The translations under genes and the position numbers were made by a program. This document shows, in pieces, positions 1 through 10,310 of a DNA stretch of 64,000 nt. The stretch is taken from contig CM030361.1 in NCBI GenBank assembly GCA_017893485.1, positions 143,406,941-143,470,940 of the forward strand, read 5' to 3'. The notes under the pieces were generated by a model. That model worked only from the letters and a program-made list of their open reading frames with translations. It did not search any database and had not been told where the DNA came from. The stretch's first letter is position 1; each line of letters starts with the position of its first letter. Origin of the DNA: Hemerocallis citrina (Eukaryota > Streptophyta > Magnoliopsida > Asparagales > Asphodelaceae).

Positions 1-213
1 TTTTATTGAAAGTTTGTAACACTTGGACTTGTATGGCACTATTGTAACACTGGTGTAATGTATTGCAGTTTTATAACATTCAAACTTGTAATACAATTGT
101 GTTGAATAAAAAATTTTAAATTTTCCTGTTTTTTCTGTGTGTTGTGGCGAATTGAAGGAAAAAATTCTGGCTTATGTCATGGTTTTCCAGTGTATGGAAA
201 TCAGGGCGTTACA
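1..213 (+). mobile_element. 3' end of an LTR (rest outside window)
   Basis: The stretch ends in AGGGCGTTACA, the terminus used by the other plus-strand LTRs here (E ends GGGGCGTTACA). It has the same T/A-rich run of short TGTAA words before the end. No primer-binding site follows; the 68-bp minisatellite starts at once, so this is the right end of a complete element or a solo LTR inserted in the array. The left end and TSD lie outside the window. Confidence 0.65.
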
Positions 214-1075
214 ATCAAGACGAGGGCCATGTTCGCAGAGAAATCCGCATTAGCCTCGGAGTCGGAGCACCATTTCCGGATGCTAAGATGAGAGCCATAT
301 TTGCGAGAAAATCTGCAATGACCTCATAGTCAGAGAGATGTTTGTCGAGAAATCTTTGATGGCCTTAGGGTCAGACAGCCATTTTGAGGCATCAAGACGA
401 GAGTCATGTTTGAGGAGAAATCTGCGACGGCCATGGAGTCAGATAGCCATTTCAGGGCGTCAAGATAAGAACCATGTTTGCAGAGAAATCCACGATGGCC
501 TCTGAGTTGGAGTGCCATTTTGAGTCGCTAAGATGGGAAACATGTTAGCGGAGAAATCCGTGATGGACTCAGAGTCGGAGCACCATTTTGCGACGCTAAG
601 AGGAGAGCCATGTTTACGAAGAAATTGACAATGGTGGTGGATTCAAAGCGCTATCTCGAGGTCTAAGATGAGAGTCACGTTTGTAGAGAAATCTGCAATG
701 GTCTCGGAGTTGAAGCGCCATTTCTAGACGCTAAGATGAGAGCCATTTTTGTAGAGAAATCGGCGATGGCCTCGGAGTTGGAACACCATTTTGAGATGCT
801 AAGATTAAATCCATGTTTGCGGAGAAATTCACAATTGCCTCGGAGTCATAGTGACATTTCAAGATGCTAAGATGGGAGCCACGTTTGTGAGAAATCTGCG
901 ATGTCCTCGGAGTCGGTGTGCCATTTTGAGGCATCAAGATGCGAACCATGTTTGCGAAGAAATTTCTGATGACCTAGGAGTCGGAGCGCCATTTCGAGCC
1001 ACAAAGACGAGATCCATGCTTCAGGAGAAATCCATGATGGTCTCGGAATCAGAGCGCCATTTTGAGGTGCCGGTC
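214..1075. repeat. 68-bp minisatellite, about 13 units
   Basis: Units of about 68 bp run head to tail without spacers. Each begins near GCCATGTTTGCGGAGAAATC, continues with a GGCCTCGGAGTCGGAGCGCC-like core and ends in AAGACGAGA or AAGATGAGA. Units differ at many bases, so the array is old. The period is not a multiple of three, so short ORFs read through it are chance. The same unit recurs at 26160-26759 and 37704-37890, next to a Tat gag-pol, which suggests it belongs to the 3' untranslated region of Tat-type elements, where minisatellites are known. Confidence 0.9.
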
Positions 1076-1330
1076 CCGAGGATATATACTTGTTTAGAAT
1101 TCTGTGTAAATGGGTTGAGTAACGAGGAATAGTTGCACATGTGACTTCATGTGACCTTTCAGTAGTCGTTTCATAATTCTGCAATTATCAAGGAGGCAGC
1201 ACATGATCGGGATCATTTGAGAAGTTGTGTTCCCTTCTATAAGTTCACTTCCCCTTCACATTTTACAGGGTTTCTCTCTCTCTCTGCACACCCCAGAGTT
1301 TCTCTTTCTAGAACGGACTTCACTTCCAAC
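1076..1330 (+). promoter_or_regulatory. possible promoter and leader of the antisense-type ORF
   Basis: A TATA-like GATATATACTT lies at 1081-1091, directly after the minisatellite. A pyrimidine-rich stretch with a CT run (around 1270-1290) precedes the ATG at 1331. This is typical of a plant leader, but there is no direct evidence of transcription. Confidence 0.3.
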
Positions 1331-3544
1331 ATGTCTGTCGTTCAATCTCGTGGCCTGGCTTCGTCTTCTAGCCAGTGTGATTCGCCTTCGGGGTCTTCTG
1401 TTCAGTCAACCTCGTGGGAGGATGAAGTCCCTCGGCTTAGGCTGGCATGTGTTCCTTCTCCAGAAGAGGATGTTGAGATCGAGTCAAGTTTGAGTCCCGA
1501 AGGGGAAGAGCTCGATCGTATTGAGGGGATAGCCAAGACCGGAGATGCTTGGGGGAGTCCCGAGAGGGTGGAACACGAACCCTCCACCATGTTAGATACC
1601 GAAAAGGATAGAGTCACAGGGGGCGACAAAGGATGATGATGAGGTTGAGGAGGAGGAAATTGAGGGGAATCACCAGGAGGTGAGGAGGACTATAATGAGG
1701 AGGAAGGCATACCAAATCGACATCTATGAGAATGTGGGAAAGAGAAGGCGGGCTTTAGCCCGATCAGGTGCCTTAGGCAGTATCGTCGGAAGGCGGAGGA
1801 TAGCTTCACTATCATAAAGAAGCCCTGTTTTTAGTAAGGATATGCTGAAGAGAGGAAAGGGAAGAATCCCAGTCAGAGTTAAGCTAAAAGCATGAGAAGT
1901 AGCAGAGGAGGTCGAACAAGAGGGGATTCCACATGCTTATGAAGTAAGGACCCCGTCACTTGGCAAAATTCTAATTGTCCCTCCTTCTCACGAGCCTCGA
2001 GCGGTGAAGAAAAAGAAATCTAATCTTTCCCCAAACAAGGCGTAGTGCCAATGGCATATGAGCACGAAGGAAGCTTAGTCCGGCCTTCCATGAGCACAAA
2101 CCCATCTGGATGTATCCGGATGATCTGTAGGGCAAAGTTCGCTTCGTTGTTCTACCATCATCACCTAGCAAGCCGAAGATCGACGCTAACGAGACGAAGA
2201 ATATCATGGTGAGTAACGACCTCGACCTCCTCCTATCGGTATACCAGATTCACTAATAGTTCGAGCTATTTCTTCCAAATGCAGGTGTTCGGCCAATAGA
2301 CAACCTCCCGGGGTGGTTTTATATGTTTAAACCGATGCGTTTGCTTCAAGCCTATGCCACCCCCTGCACCTGTTTATCTAGGAGCTTTTGAATTGGGTGG
2401 GAATGAGCCGTACACAATATGAGCCGAACTTTTGGAAGCATCTGACTAGATTCATCATGCTTTGCACAGAGAAGAATTTTATGTTGAAGATCAAATACTT
2501 TCATACGTGCCTGGTGTTGAGTGCCTTCCTAAGGTATCAACATCGGTGCTAAATCTTTCCTCGCCAAAAGTATCGGGTGGTGTATAATCACCCCTGACTC
2601 CATCAAGGAGTGGAAGTCCAAGTACTTTATTGTATATAGTCCAGAGCCTTGGGGATATACCCACTAGATGGTCATATAGGTACCCGCCGAAGACGAACTC
2701 AAAGCCTAAGGACTTGAATTCGGAGGAGTACACCGAGTTTTCAAGGTTGTTCAAAGGTGGAAACTATATAGAATGGACAAGAGTGACAAAAGGAATGCTG
2801 TCCAAGTGTGGCCTAAGCCCCTTCATTCCCCGTAAGTACTTTCTTCCCGTCCTCAATTATTTTTTCTTATTTGATGTTAACACATTTTTTCTCTTGCAGC
2901 CGTGGTTGACGATGTTTCTACCTTGATCCCGGAGTCATCATGGATGAGGGTCGAGGACCCCAAACGTAAGAGGGTCGCCGAAGCACCTCCGGAAGGGTGG
3001 CCGGGCAGAGCGAAGAGATTGAAGGCCTTGAAAATCCATGACTTGGAGGATTCTCCGAGAGACCAACCGAGCGAGAGGTCGCTGAGGGTCCATGGACCAG
3101 GAGATTCAACGACTCGAAGCAAAGTGGTAGGATGAGAAGCTCCGGGCCGATGTCGCTTGAAAAGAGAGTGAAGGAGTTGGAGGGCGATGTCACGATCGGG
3201 TCCGTGGACCAGGAGATTCTGATGGGCGAGAAAGAGGCTTGTGAGGTGGGGCTTGCGAAGCTGAAGGCGAAGCACGTAGGTTTTGTAGACCAGATAATGC
3301 GCGGGAGGACTGGGGCTATAAACAGGCCCTCGAACACGTTAGTCAGAGGTATCCCGGTCTGGATCTCAATGGCCTATTTTCTGAGTTAGGGCTTGGTAGC
3401 ACTCCTTCGACCCCTATGGAGTTACCTTCAAATGATAGGGAAGTGGGACCGTCTTTAGGGACTTCCAAAGCTACCGATGAGCGCGAGGCAGTCAGGGACA
3501 AGGATGTTCACTTGTCTTATCGGGAAATGTCTCCTTCACCTTAG
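1331..3544 (+). pseudogene. Tat-type accessory (antisense-class) ORF, gypsy-type putative transposase/gag-like protein, decayed
   Basis: The frame opens at the ATG at 1331 with a Ser-rich acidic N-terminus and is then broken by several stops and frameshifts. Translated pieces such as GWFYMFKPMRLLQAYATP (about 2315-2370) and SIKEWKSKYFIVYSPEPWG (about 2598-2655) resemble the plant 'putative gypsy type transposon' domain (Pfam PF04195, from memory). A likely intron at 2832-2899 has GTAAGT at the donor and a pyrimidine tract plus TTGCAG at the acceptor. Downstream comes a Lys/Arg/Glu-rich coiled-coil part ending in WGYKQALEHVSQRYPGLDL, which matches DGYDRALDHVRARYLGLNL in the second copy at 24291. 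The stop is at 3542-3544. Such ORFs usually lie antisense to gag-pol in Tat elements. The family call is by recollection; the decay is directly visible. Confidence 0.55.
2832..2899 (+). other. likely spliceosomal intron in the accessory ORF
   Basis: GTAAGTACTT at the 5' side, a T-rich body and TTTTTTCTCTTGCAG at the 3' side fit plant splice consensus. The 68-nt length is short but normal for plants. Confidence 0.5.
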
Positions 3545-3680
3545 AAAGTTTCTTTTCCCATTGTTTTCAGAACTGATGCTGATCATGGACTGGACACCAC
3601 CCCTTGTAACTTCCTCGTCTAATGAGAACTCTTCCGATTTTTTGACAATCTTGTGTTTTGCACATTCGTCGGAGTCTTAA

Positions 3681-4136
3681 GTGGCTATTTTGTTGATTCA
3701 GATCATAAGGTACGACCCTTGGGAAAGAAGATATGAGGAAGAAGTTCGAGCCCTCCGAGGTAGGTTGTATGAGGCTGAGGACACGATTGTCCATCTTCAG
3801 AAGGAAGTAACCAACAGAGAGGGGGCATTCTGGTACCATATCCAAAGGTCCCATGAGGTGGTGGAAGAGTTGGCTCGGTTGAAAGCTTCTATCCCTGATC
3901 TCCATTTGGCTCTCGCCCGAGCTGAGGGGAACGTGTTCCCTGGCCTCATAGGAGGGAAGTATTCGGACTTTGTCTTCAGATGGATGCTCATAGAGAAGGA
4001 CTTGGAGATATATCTGTTGAGGAATAAGCGGGGGGAGTGTAACCCCTGTTCCCTGTATTTGTATTTTCCTGTTGTAATTCATTTCATTGTACTCTATTTA
4101 TCAATTCAAAAACCTGCATTTTGTTTCCAGTTCTAA
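3681..4136 (+). CDS. coiled-coil ORF fragment of a retroelement, function unknown
   Basis: The frame is open for 151 codons from the ATG at 3681. The informative part begins near YDPWERRYEEEVRALRGRL and is rich in Glu, Leu and Arg in heptad-like spacing over about residues 10-75, so a coiled coil is likely. The segment IEKDLEIYLLRNKRGECNP follows, and the last ~35 residues are hydrophobic and probably 3' UTR read through. A pyrimidine tract ending in CAG (3692-3703) could be a splice acceptor, making this an exon of the preceding accessory ORF or of a neighbour. No enzymatic motif is visible. I do not recognise the product; its position beside the Tat-type ORF suggests transposon origin. Confidence 0.4.
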   Translation: MAILLIQIIRYDPWERRYEEEVRALRGRLYEAEDTIVHLQKEVTNREGAFWYHIQRSHEVVEELARLKASIPDLHLALARAEGNVFPGLIGGKYSDFVFRWMLIEKDLEIYLLRNKRGECNPCSLYLYFPVVIHFIVLYLSIQKPAFCFQF

Positions 4137-5800
4137 TAAAATTCATTTATTTTTTTTCGGCTCAATTTTTTACCTAATCTACTTCTATTGCTTTGATCTT
4201 TTCAGCTCTAAATTTGCTATTCTTCTTGGGAATTTAACCGATTCATCGCTTCTAACTCATATAGACTAATTATAGTGTTTTTTGACTCAATCTACTGTTG
4301 GATCCCACTTAAACCCGCTATCCAATAACCCTAAACCCGCAACCCTATACTATATAAATACCCTAACCTAAGTTAACTCTAACCCTAATTACCTTTACTG
4401 TTGAAACCCAATTAACCAGCTGCCAAATCCTATTCCCTACTGTTCATCCATCATTTTCCCCTACCTCCTGCCTCTTCATCTCCCTGTCGCCTCGACCTCC
4501 ACCTGTCTCCGTCACCCCTCATCATATTCCCTTCGCCCTCATCTCAATCACCGCACCCCCTCATCGCAGCCCATATCTTCCTCATCCTCGCCACCTAAAC
4601 CATCTACCTTGCCACCTCGTCATCCTCTAAACCTATTACCCTCACCTCGTCCTCTCCTCGTCATCATCCCCTACCACTACTCACCCCTTCGTCGCCTTGC
4701 CAGCCCCGAATCCCCAAAGCTTCCCCTGCCATCGGTCCTCTGTTTCCCCTCCAAAGCAGAGCACTCGCCACTCCTCATCGTCGTCGTTGCCTCCGTCGAC
4801 TGCTCCCCAGTCGAGCCTCGACGTCGCTGCCATCTCGCCTCCGCAGTGTCGCCCATAGTCGTCGCCACCAGTCGCCAATCGAAGCTTTCCGCCCATCACC
4901 GCTGTTGATCAAGGGGAGGGGATAGTTGATTGTTTGAATCTCAGCCATCCGATCTCATCAAGATCATGACCATCCTCATATCTGATCCGATCTCCAACAT
5001 CTTGATCAGATCACCCATTCGATTGTCTTGATCTTGATCGCCATCAAGATCCACGCTGATCCGATCCATCCGATCTCAATCGTCGATCATCGTCCTCATC
5101 CAATCAAGGCAAGTATCTTCTTGTACAATTTGTTGTTCTAGTACAAGCTTTTATTTGAAAATACTGCAAGTAGATCGTAGTTGTGACTCCCCTTTGGCTT
5201 ATCGTTTGACGATCTTGTTTTATTCTTTATCAACTCCATGATCATAAGAGTCACAACCTTTTGTTGATATATTCGTTTTACAACTTGTTGGATCTATTTC
5301 ATCTCCTAATTATTTGAACACATGAAACTGAGAACCACCTTGACTTGTAGATGTATGTTGTATGATGGATGTGTTGATCTTACTTCCTTTGAGCTGAGAA
5401 ATAAATGTGACTTACTGATTTGATATTCATTACATCCATATTTGCATCACATTCTAATCTAGACTCATACTAATCATTTATCATGCCACTTTTATGTAAA
5501 AGAAATTCACATATGCTGCTATTCCTGTCTTTGCTAGTTGTTTGACCCCGATAACATCAGAATCCGGACTTGAGTTCTAAACATGAAATTTAGCCTCAGA
5601 TATCTAGTTTACTACCCTTTTGACGGAATTGAATTCTGAGTTATGGTTTGTGAGTTATTGCAGTTTTACTGCTGCTGTGTCTGAAATTGCAGATTCATAA
5701 ATTTTGTTGCGACACTTTGTTTTACAATTAATTTAACTATGCTACCTATAAGATAATGACTTGAAATTTTGCATGCTGATACTAGAAACACTAGAGGACA
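4137..5800 (+). other. non-coding, LTR-like region
   Basis: No gene is seen. It has a short CCCTAAACCC patch (4311-4345), a TATA-like CTATATAAATACC near 4350, a C-rich leader-like stretch (4440-4910), a GATC/CCGATC-rich patch (4930-5100), then a possible intron donor (GGCAAGTATC near 5107). The stretch from about 5600 (CCCTTTTGACGGAATTGAATTC...) reads like the interior of the solo LTR at 12619-16767 near 15090 (CCCTTTGGCGGATTTGGATTTC...). A truncated LTR of a related family is the simplest reading. Confidence 0.35.
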
Positions 5801-6285
5801 TTCCATAATTTTATCGGAATTAATTAATGAAGTTTCAGACATGTTTCATATTTTAAAACACAGTTTTACAAATTCAATTTGCAGTAATTCAACAGTGCAT
5901 CCTTTAGCATTTCACAAGCTCATTTTTATTTTGCAACTCTTACTCATTTCTTTCTTGACGTTTTTATCCTTCTTACTTTCATGCGCTTTTACGTTACTCA
6001 TATATTTTGCTATTACTTTTACATATTACATTAAGTTTTGAATTACTACGTGTTAAGTTATTATTGCTACTCCTATTTTTTTTCATTATTGTTTTTACTA
6101 TATTATATATTAAGATTTTTGCATATTTACTTTCATTTTATATATACTTGGATTTTTCGATGCGATATTTTTCATTATTTTGTATTGTCTTATTTATTTC
6201 GGAGCATTTAAAATTGATTGTGATATTTTACTAATATAAATATGATAATATTTTACTCATATAAATAAACTCGTGTGTGAAGACG
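5800..6285 (+). mobile_element. left part of the internal region of non-autonomous element C
   Basis: From about 5925 this T-rich sequence aligns by eye with F's internal region at 53470-53760 (shared GGTTACTCAT/CGTTACTCAT, TTTTCGATGC, TTTTGTATTGTCTTATTT). F continues without interruption into sequence that here resumes only at 18541, after the LINE. No gag or pol is present. Where C begins on the left is unclear, and no 5' LTR was found. Confidence 0.55.
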
Positions 6286-7147
6286 ACGAAATTTGAGATC
6301 TGAAACCCAGAACTTCTCTCCCTCCTTCTCCGACCAGATCCAGTCGCTCCCCACCATCTTCCCCCCGTCCCCCTTCATTTAAAGTTGAGACTCCCTCTCA
6401 GCTTTTAGCCCTTTGTCTTTTCCCCTTGCCTGGTTCTCTCCAGACAGGATCTCTTTTTCCGGTGTATTAGCACTCCTTAACTCCAGTGCTTCCCCCTCTC
6501 TGCTTGGTGCTTAGCCCCTATCCCTTTCCCAGGCCGGTTGAGAGTAAGCTCTTTACCCTCCGGTGGAGCCCCTCGTTGGGTAGCGCTCCAGCTCCTTCCC
6601 TGTGGTTGTGGTGTGGTTTTCCTCCCCCCTTCTGCACTGTGCAGGGACCTTGGCATGGCGGTGGAGCTCTTTTCGCCCGCCTTTGCACCTTGTTTGGTTT
6701 AGTGGCAGCCCTCCTTCCCTCCTTATCACCAATCACTGTAAGTCGCTTATTTTTAGCATCTTTTTATTTTGCCTGGCCCTATGGTCGGGGCACGGCGTTT
6801 TGTTTATTTGGTTCTGCGTGCTGGTTATATTTGGTGCTTGCGCTATTTGTGCACCAAGGTTGAGTGCCAGCATTTCGTTTTGTCATCAGTTTCGAAACCT
6901 TTTTCATCCGCTTGCTCCGCTTGAGCGTGGTTTTCCCCTTGTTCCTTTTTCTGTCTTCCTCCCTGCTCCGCTGAGCTTGCGGCAGTAGTGGATCTTGTGA
7001 TCCGTTTTTGTGTAGTCGGTTGAAGGAGCGTTTACGGTGCTCCTTTCTTCCGTTCTCCGTTACTGATTACTGTGAGGCTTTTTGCCCTTCTATCGTGCTC
7101 ATTTCTCCGCTTAGCGACTTTTCTTGGGCTTCGACTTTGGGCCAACC

Positions 7148-9611
7148 ATGAGCTCTTCATGGATTGAAGTGGTAAAAAAAATAAATACAAAAAATTTCCT
7201 TCGGCCTCTCATCTTACTGCTACTTGTGTTAGGCCTTCTCAGCTTGCTCCTCTCCACCTACCCTCTCGTTCTCTTATATCTGGCAGTAGGAAGCTTCGTG
7301 GGTAGCTTCCTCCATCTTTATCCCGCCCTTTCCTCTCCTCCCACTCTTCAGACTCCAAGCACTCTGATCGCTAGTCGCATCCCCTCCTTCCTCGGTGTTT
7401 TCGCTATCTTCAAGTGGGGCAAATCAGAGCGTTTTGTTCAGCCAATATGAGATGCTTGTTCTGCTTGAAGCCTGGCTACACCAGAAACTGGTGTTTCGCA
7501 TTACAACAAATCTTGGGCATTTCTATGGGCGTGCCAATCTCCGATCAAGTTATCTCAGCTCTCGACTTCCCCTCTCTTCAATCCAAGTTAGCGGACCTTC
7601 AAGCTCCCAAGGCGAAGCGTCCTAAGGTCGCTGTCTCGACCCCTCCTTCTTCGCTTCGTCTCACGGCGGGTGTTCCCCCTGTTCCTCTCAAAGACCCTTC
7701 TACCCCTTCGAAGAATCCCAAGTCCAAAATCAATTTGGTGTTCATTCCGGACTTGGAATTTTCCAACAAATTGAAATTCTTCGAGGAATATGGAGCGGTC
7801 TCTTTCAATGGAGGTGCGGTTTCTGACTATACTTTAAATGCTTTTCTTTGCAATTTTTGCAATGTGCAAGAATGGGTGTGGGTGGTCGATGTTTGCTCCA
7901 TTGGTGAGGTCATCATCAATTGTCCATCCCTGAAAATCCTAGAGGACCTTATTGCTAACAAATCCCTCTCGATCGGTACGATCCAAGTCTCCGTGCGTAA
8001 ATGGATCTATCGCGGTGTTCCCCCTCCCTTAATCCCCTCTCCGGTTAAAGTCACATTGCTGGGCCTCCCCCCTTTCAGCGTCTCCCATCGCGTCGTTGCT
8101 AAGTTCACCAAATGTGTGGGGGAGCTTAAGCTCATCACCTCTTCGTCAAAGCTTGCATCTGGTTGCCTCCAAATTGATGCCGACTTCTACTGCCCTTCTG
8201 TTAAAGACATGATCAAAACTTTCATTTTAAGAGACCAATTATCTTCTTTTCTTGTTTCGGTCTCTTATCAAGACCTGGTGCCGCACAAGTCCACCATCTC
8301 CGCTAAGGCCGTGTCTGTGGCCACCCCCATCACCAAAGCTGCAGTGGTTCCGAGCTCCTTCTCTGTTGGCACTTCTTCTCAGCCTGCCACTCTCCCTTTG
8401 AAATGAAGGATCTCTTTTAGAGATCCAAAAAAAAACCTAAGCCTTTCCAGCGCAGTTCAACACTTACCCCCTCCAAAACCAAAATCTCTCCCTCTAAATC
8501 TCCCAATTTGGTTTGGATCAACCCGAGATTGGCTTCGGGGAGAGCCATGCCTTCCCAATAGGGGTTCTTGTCTATTGAGGTTTCACAGCCCGCAGGGCAG
8601 CATTCCTTGGGGGCTCCTTCCTCCTCCGTCCCCCCAGTGTTCCCTCCCTCTTCGACTACCCAGCATTAGCCTATTGAAGCGGCCGACAAGTGGCCGGCGT
8701 GGGAGGCTAAACCACAGTATTCCTCCGACTAGGAGAAGTTCATGAGTTTAGTTCATAGCTCCCACCCTTCGGGTCCTTCGTCCTTCCACAAGTCGGCGAA
8801 ATCTGTGGCGGCGTTTGGCGGTAAAGCCGATGCTTGGGTGGCAGAGGATGATCTCCTGCAAGATGAATTGGTGGATTTGGAGCACTTGCACTATGTTAAC
8901 CAGGTAACTATTTCAGCTAACCCTTCTTTTTCACGTTTTAAAGTTTGTCTTGGGTCGAAGTTTTTCAACTCTATTTCTTTAAAAGTTGGTCAAAGGTCGT
9001 TCACTTTGCCATTTTTCACCCTAGTTGCCGACCTTTTAGCATTTTCCGCTTCCTCGTTCTTCTCAGTTTGAATTGCTTTCTTTCACCTTTTTCCATAAAG
9101 GTTGTTATTATCTGTCTATCGCCTCTGTGTTTAGTGACCGAAAGCCATGGGTTGGGGATCCATCCTCGGCCAGTAGTGTGGCTGACCACTCTACCCTCGA
9201 GCACAGCTCCAGTGCGATTACTGTCCTGGCAGCAGTCGCTGTGTTCTATCGCCGCCAGGAGGCAAGAAAGCATCTTCTAAAAAGGATCTTAAACCTCTAC
9301 CTTTCTCTATCATTCGTTCTAGTGCTCGTATTAGAGCTAGCAGAGAATCCTGTCTTGGGGAAGATGAGCTATCCCCTCTTACGAGCCACTTCCATAAGAC
9401 GGATCTTGCGTCTCCTTCATCTTTGTATTCTAAGAAGAAATACTTAGGGTCCTTATACCAAATCCAATTTGACTCAATCTTTGACATAGAGATGCTTAAC
9501 TTGACTAGGAGGATGGGTTTTCTAGTTGATTCCGATAACTTCGTTGACTTTGAGGCCATTCGTGCGAGTGAAATTTCTAGAGCTTGTGAGGCTAATGTTT
9601 TTAATGATTAG
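7148..9611 (+). pseudogene. LINE ORF1, nucleic-acid-binding protein, decayed
   Basis: The ATG at 7148 starts MSSSWIEVVKKINTKN, a typical plant LINE ORF1 opening, but the frame shifts soon after. The best-kept block is 7414-8406: a zinc-knuckle-like CLFCLKPGYTRNWC (7453-7494), a Pro/Lys linker, then a domain containing LEFSNKLKFFEEYGAVSFN and VRKWIYRGVPPPL, like the DUF4283-type domain of plant LINE ORF1. The knuckle has Tyr where the CCHC motif has His. After the TGA at 8404 the sequence continues in changing frames to the last block (9423-9611), whose TAG overlaps the ORF2 ATG by 8 nt. ORF1 normally coats LINE RNA. It is non-functional here. Confidence 0.75.
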
Positions 9612-10310
9612 TATCTCTTGGAATATTCGAGGTCTTGGGCATGTGTTCAAACAGCTTGCGTTGTTTCAACTTATCTCCTCCTCTCATTGTGACCTTATCT
9701 CGATTCAAGAATCGAAAATTGTATCCCCTTCGCCTTCTCTAGTCCACTCGATTGGCGGATCCATTATCTCTCACTGGATCGCCCTAGATGCAGTTGGTAC
9801 TAGGGGAGGCATCCTGCTAGGTTTCAAGGAAGCCGTCTTCTCCCACATTTCCACTGTACGTTTAACATTTTTCCTTATTGTTCATCTTCACTGGTTTGAA
9901 TTCAACTGTGTTCTGACTGTGGTGTCGGTTTACGGTCCGTCGATCGCGGATCGTCGGGATGCCTTCTGGAACGAATTTAATTCCTTCCAACACTCCATCA
10001 ACGATTTCTGGATCTTTTGTGGGGACTTCAACATCACCAGATCAGCTTCCGATAAATCTGCCTTACCACATTACTCCCCTGATTCTACCCATTTCAACGA
10101 CTGCATTCGTTCCCTCCAATTGTCTGAACTGCCTCTGAATGGCAGAGCCTTCACCTGGTCGAATATGCGGTCTCCACCGACCCTGGCTAAGCTAGATCGT
10201 TTTCTGGTGTCCTCGGACTGGATCAATTTTTTCCATAACTCTTTTGTTAAGGCTCTCCCTAACCCTTCCTCTGATCACGTCCCTATCTCCCTGTCCTCGA
10301 TCGCATGGAA
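9604..10310 (+). pseudogene. LINE ORF2 N-terminal part: AP-like endonuclease
   Basis: ORF2 begins with MISISWNIRGLG at 9604, overlapping the end of ORF1. The apurinic-endonuclease motifs are readable in order: WNIRGLG, IQES, FCGDFNITR, LDRFLVS and SDHVPI. These include the Asn, Glu, Asp and His positions used for target nicking. The frame stays open through this domain. Near 10300 the sequence jumps to a later block in another frame, so the roughly 100-residue linker usual between endonuclease and RT appears mostly deleted. Confidence 0.85.

Noticed and set aside
214..1075. Regularly repeated units that could suggest a CRISPR array
   Set aside because: Units of about 68 bp are contiguous and diverged with no unique spacers, and the context is eukaryotic transposons.
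330..1184. Open frames on both strands within the minisatellite
   Set aside because: They follow the repeat, whose 68-bp period is not a multiple of three, and show no conserved protein.
4311..4345. Interstitial telomeric repeat
   Set aside because: Only isolated CCCTAAACCC words, not a run of the plant telomere unit.
4609..4908. ORFs in the C-rich stretch on both strands
   Set aside because: Low-complexity (CCT/CGTC-rich) sequence, open on both strands, no motif; more likely an LTR leader.
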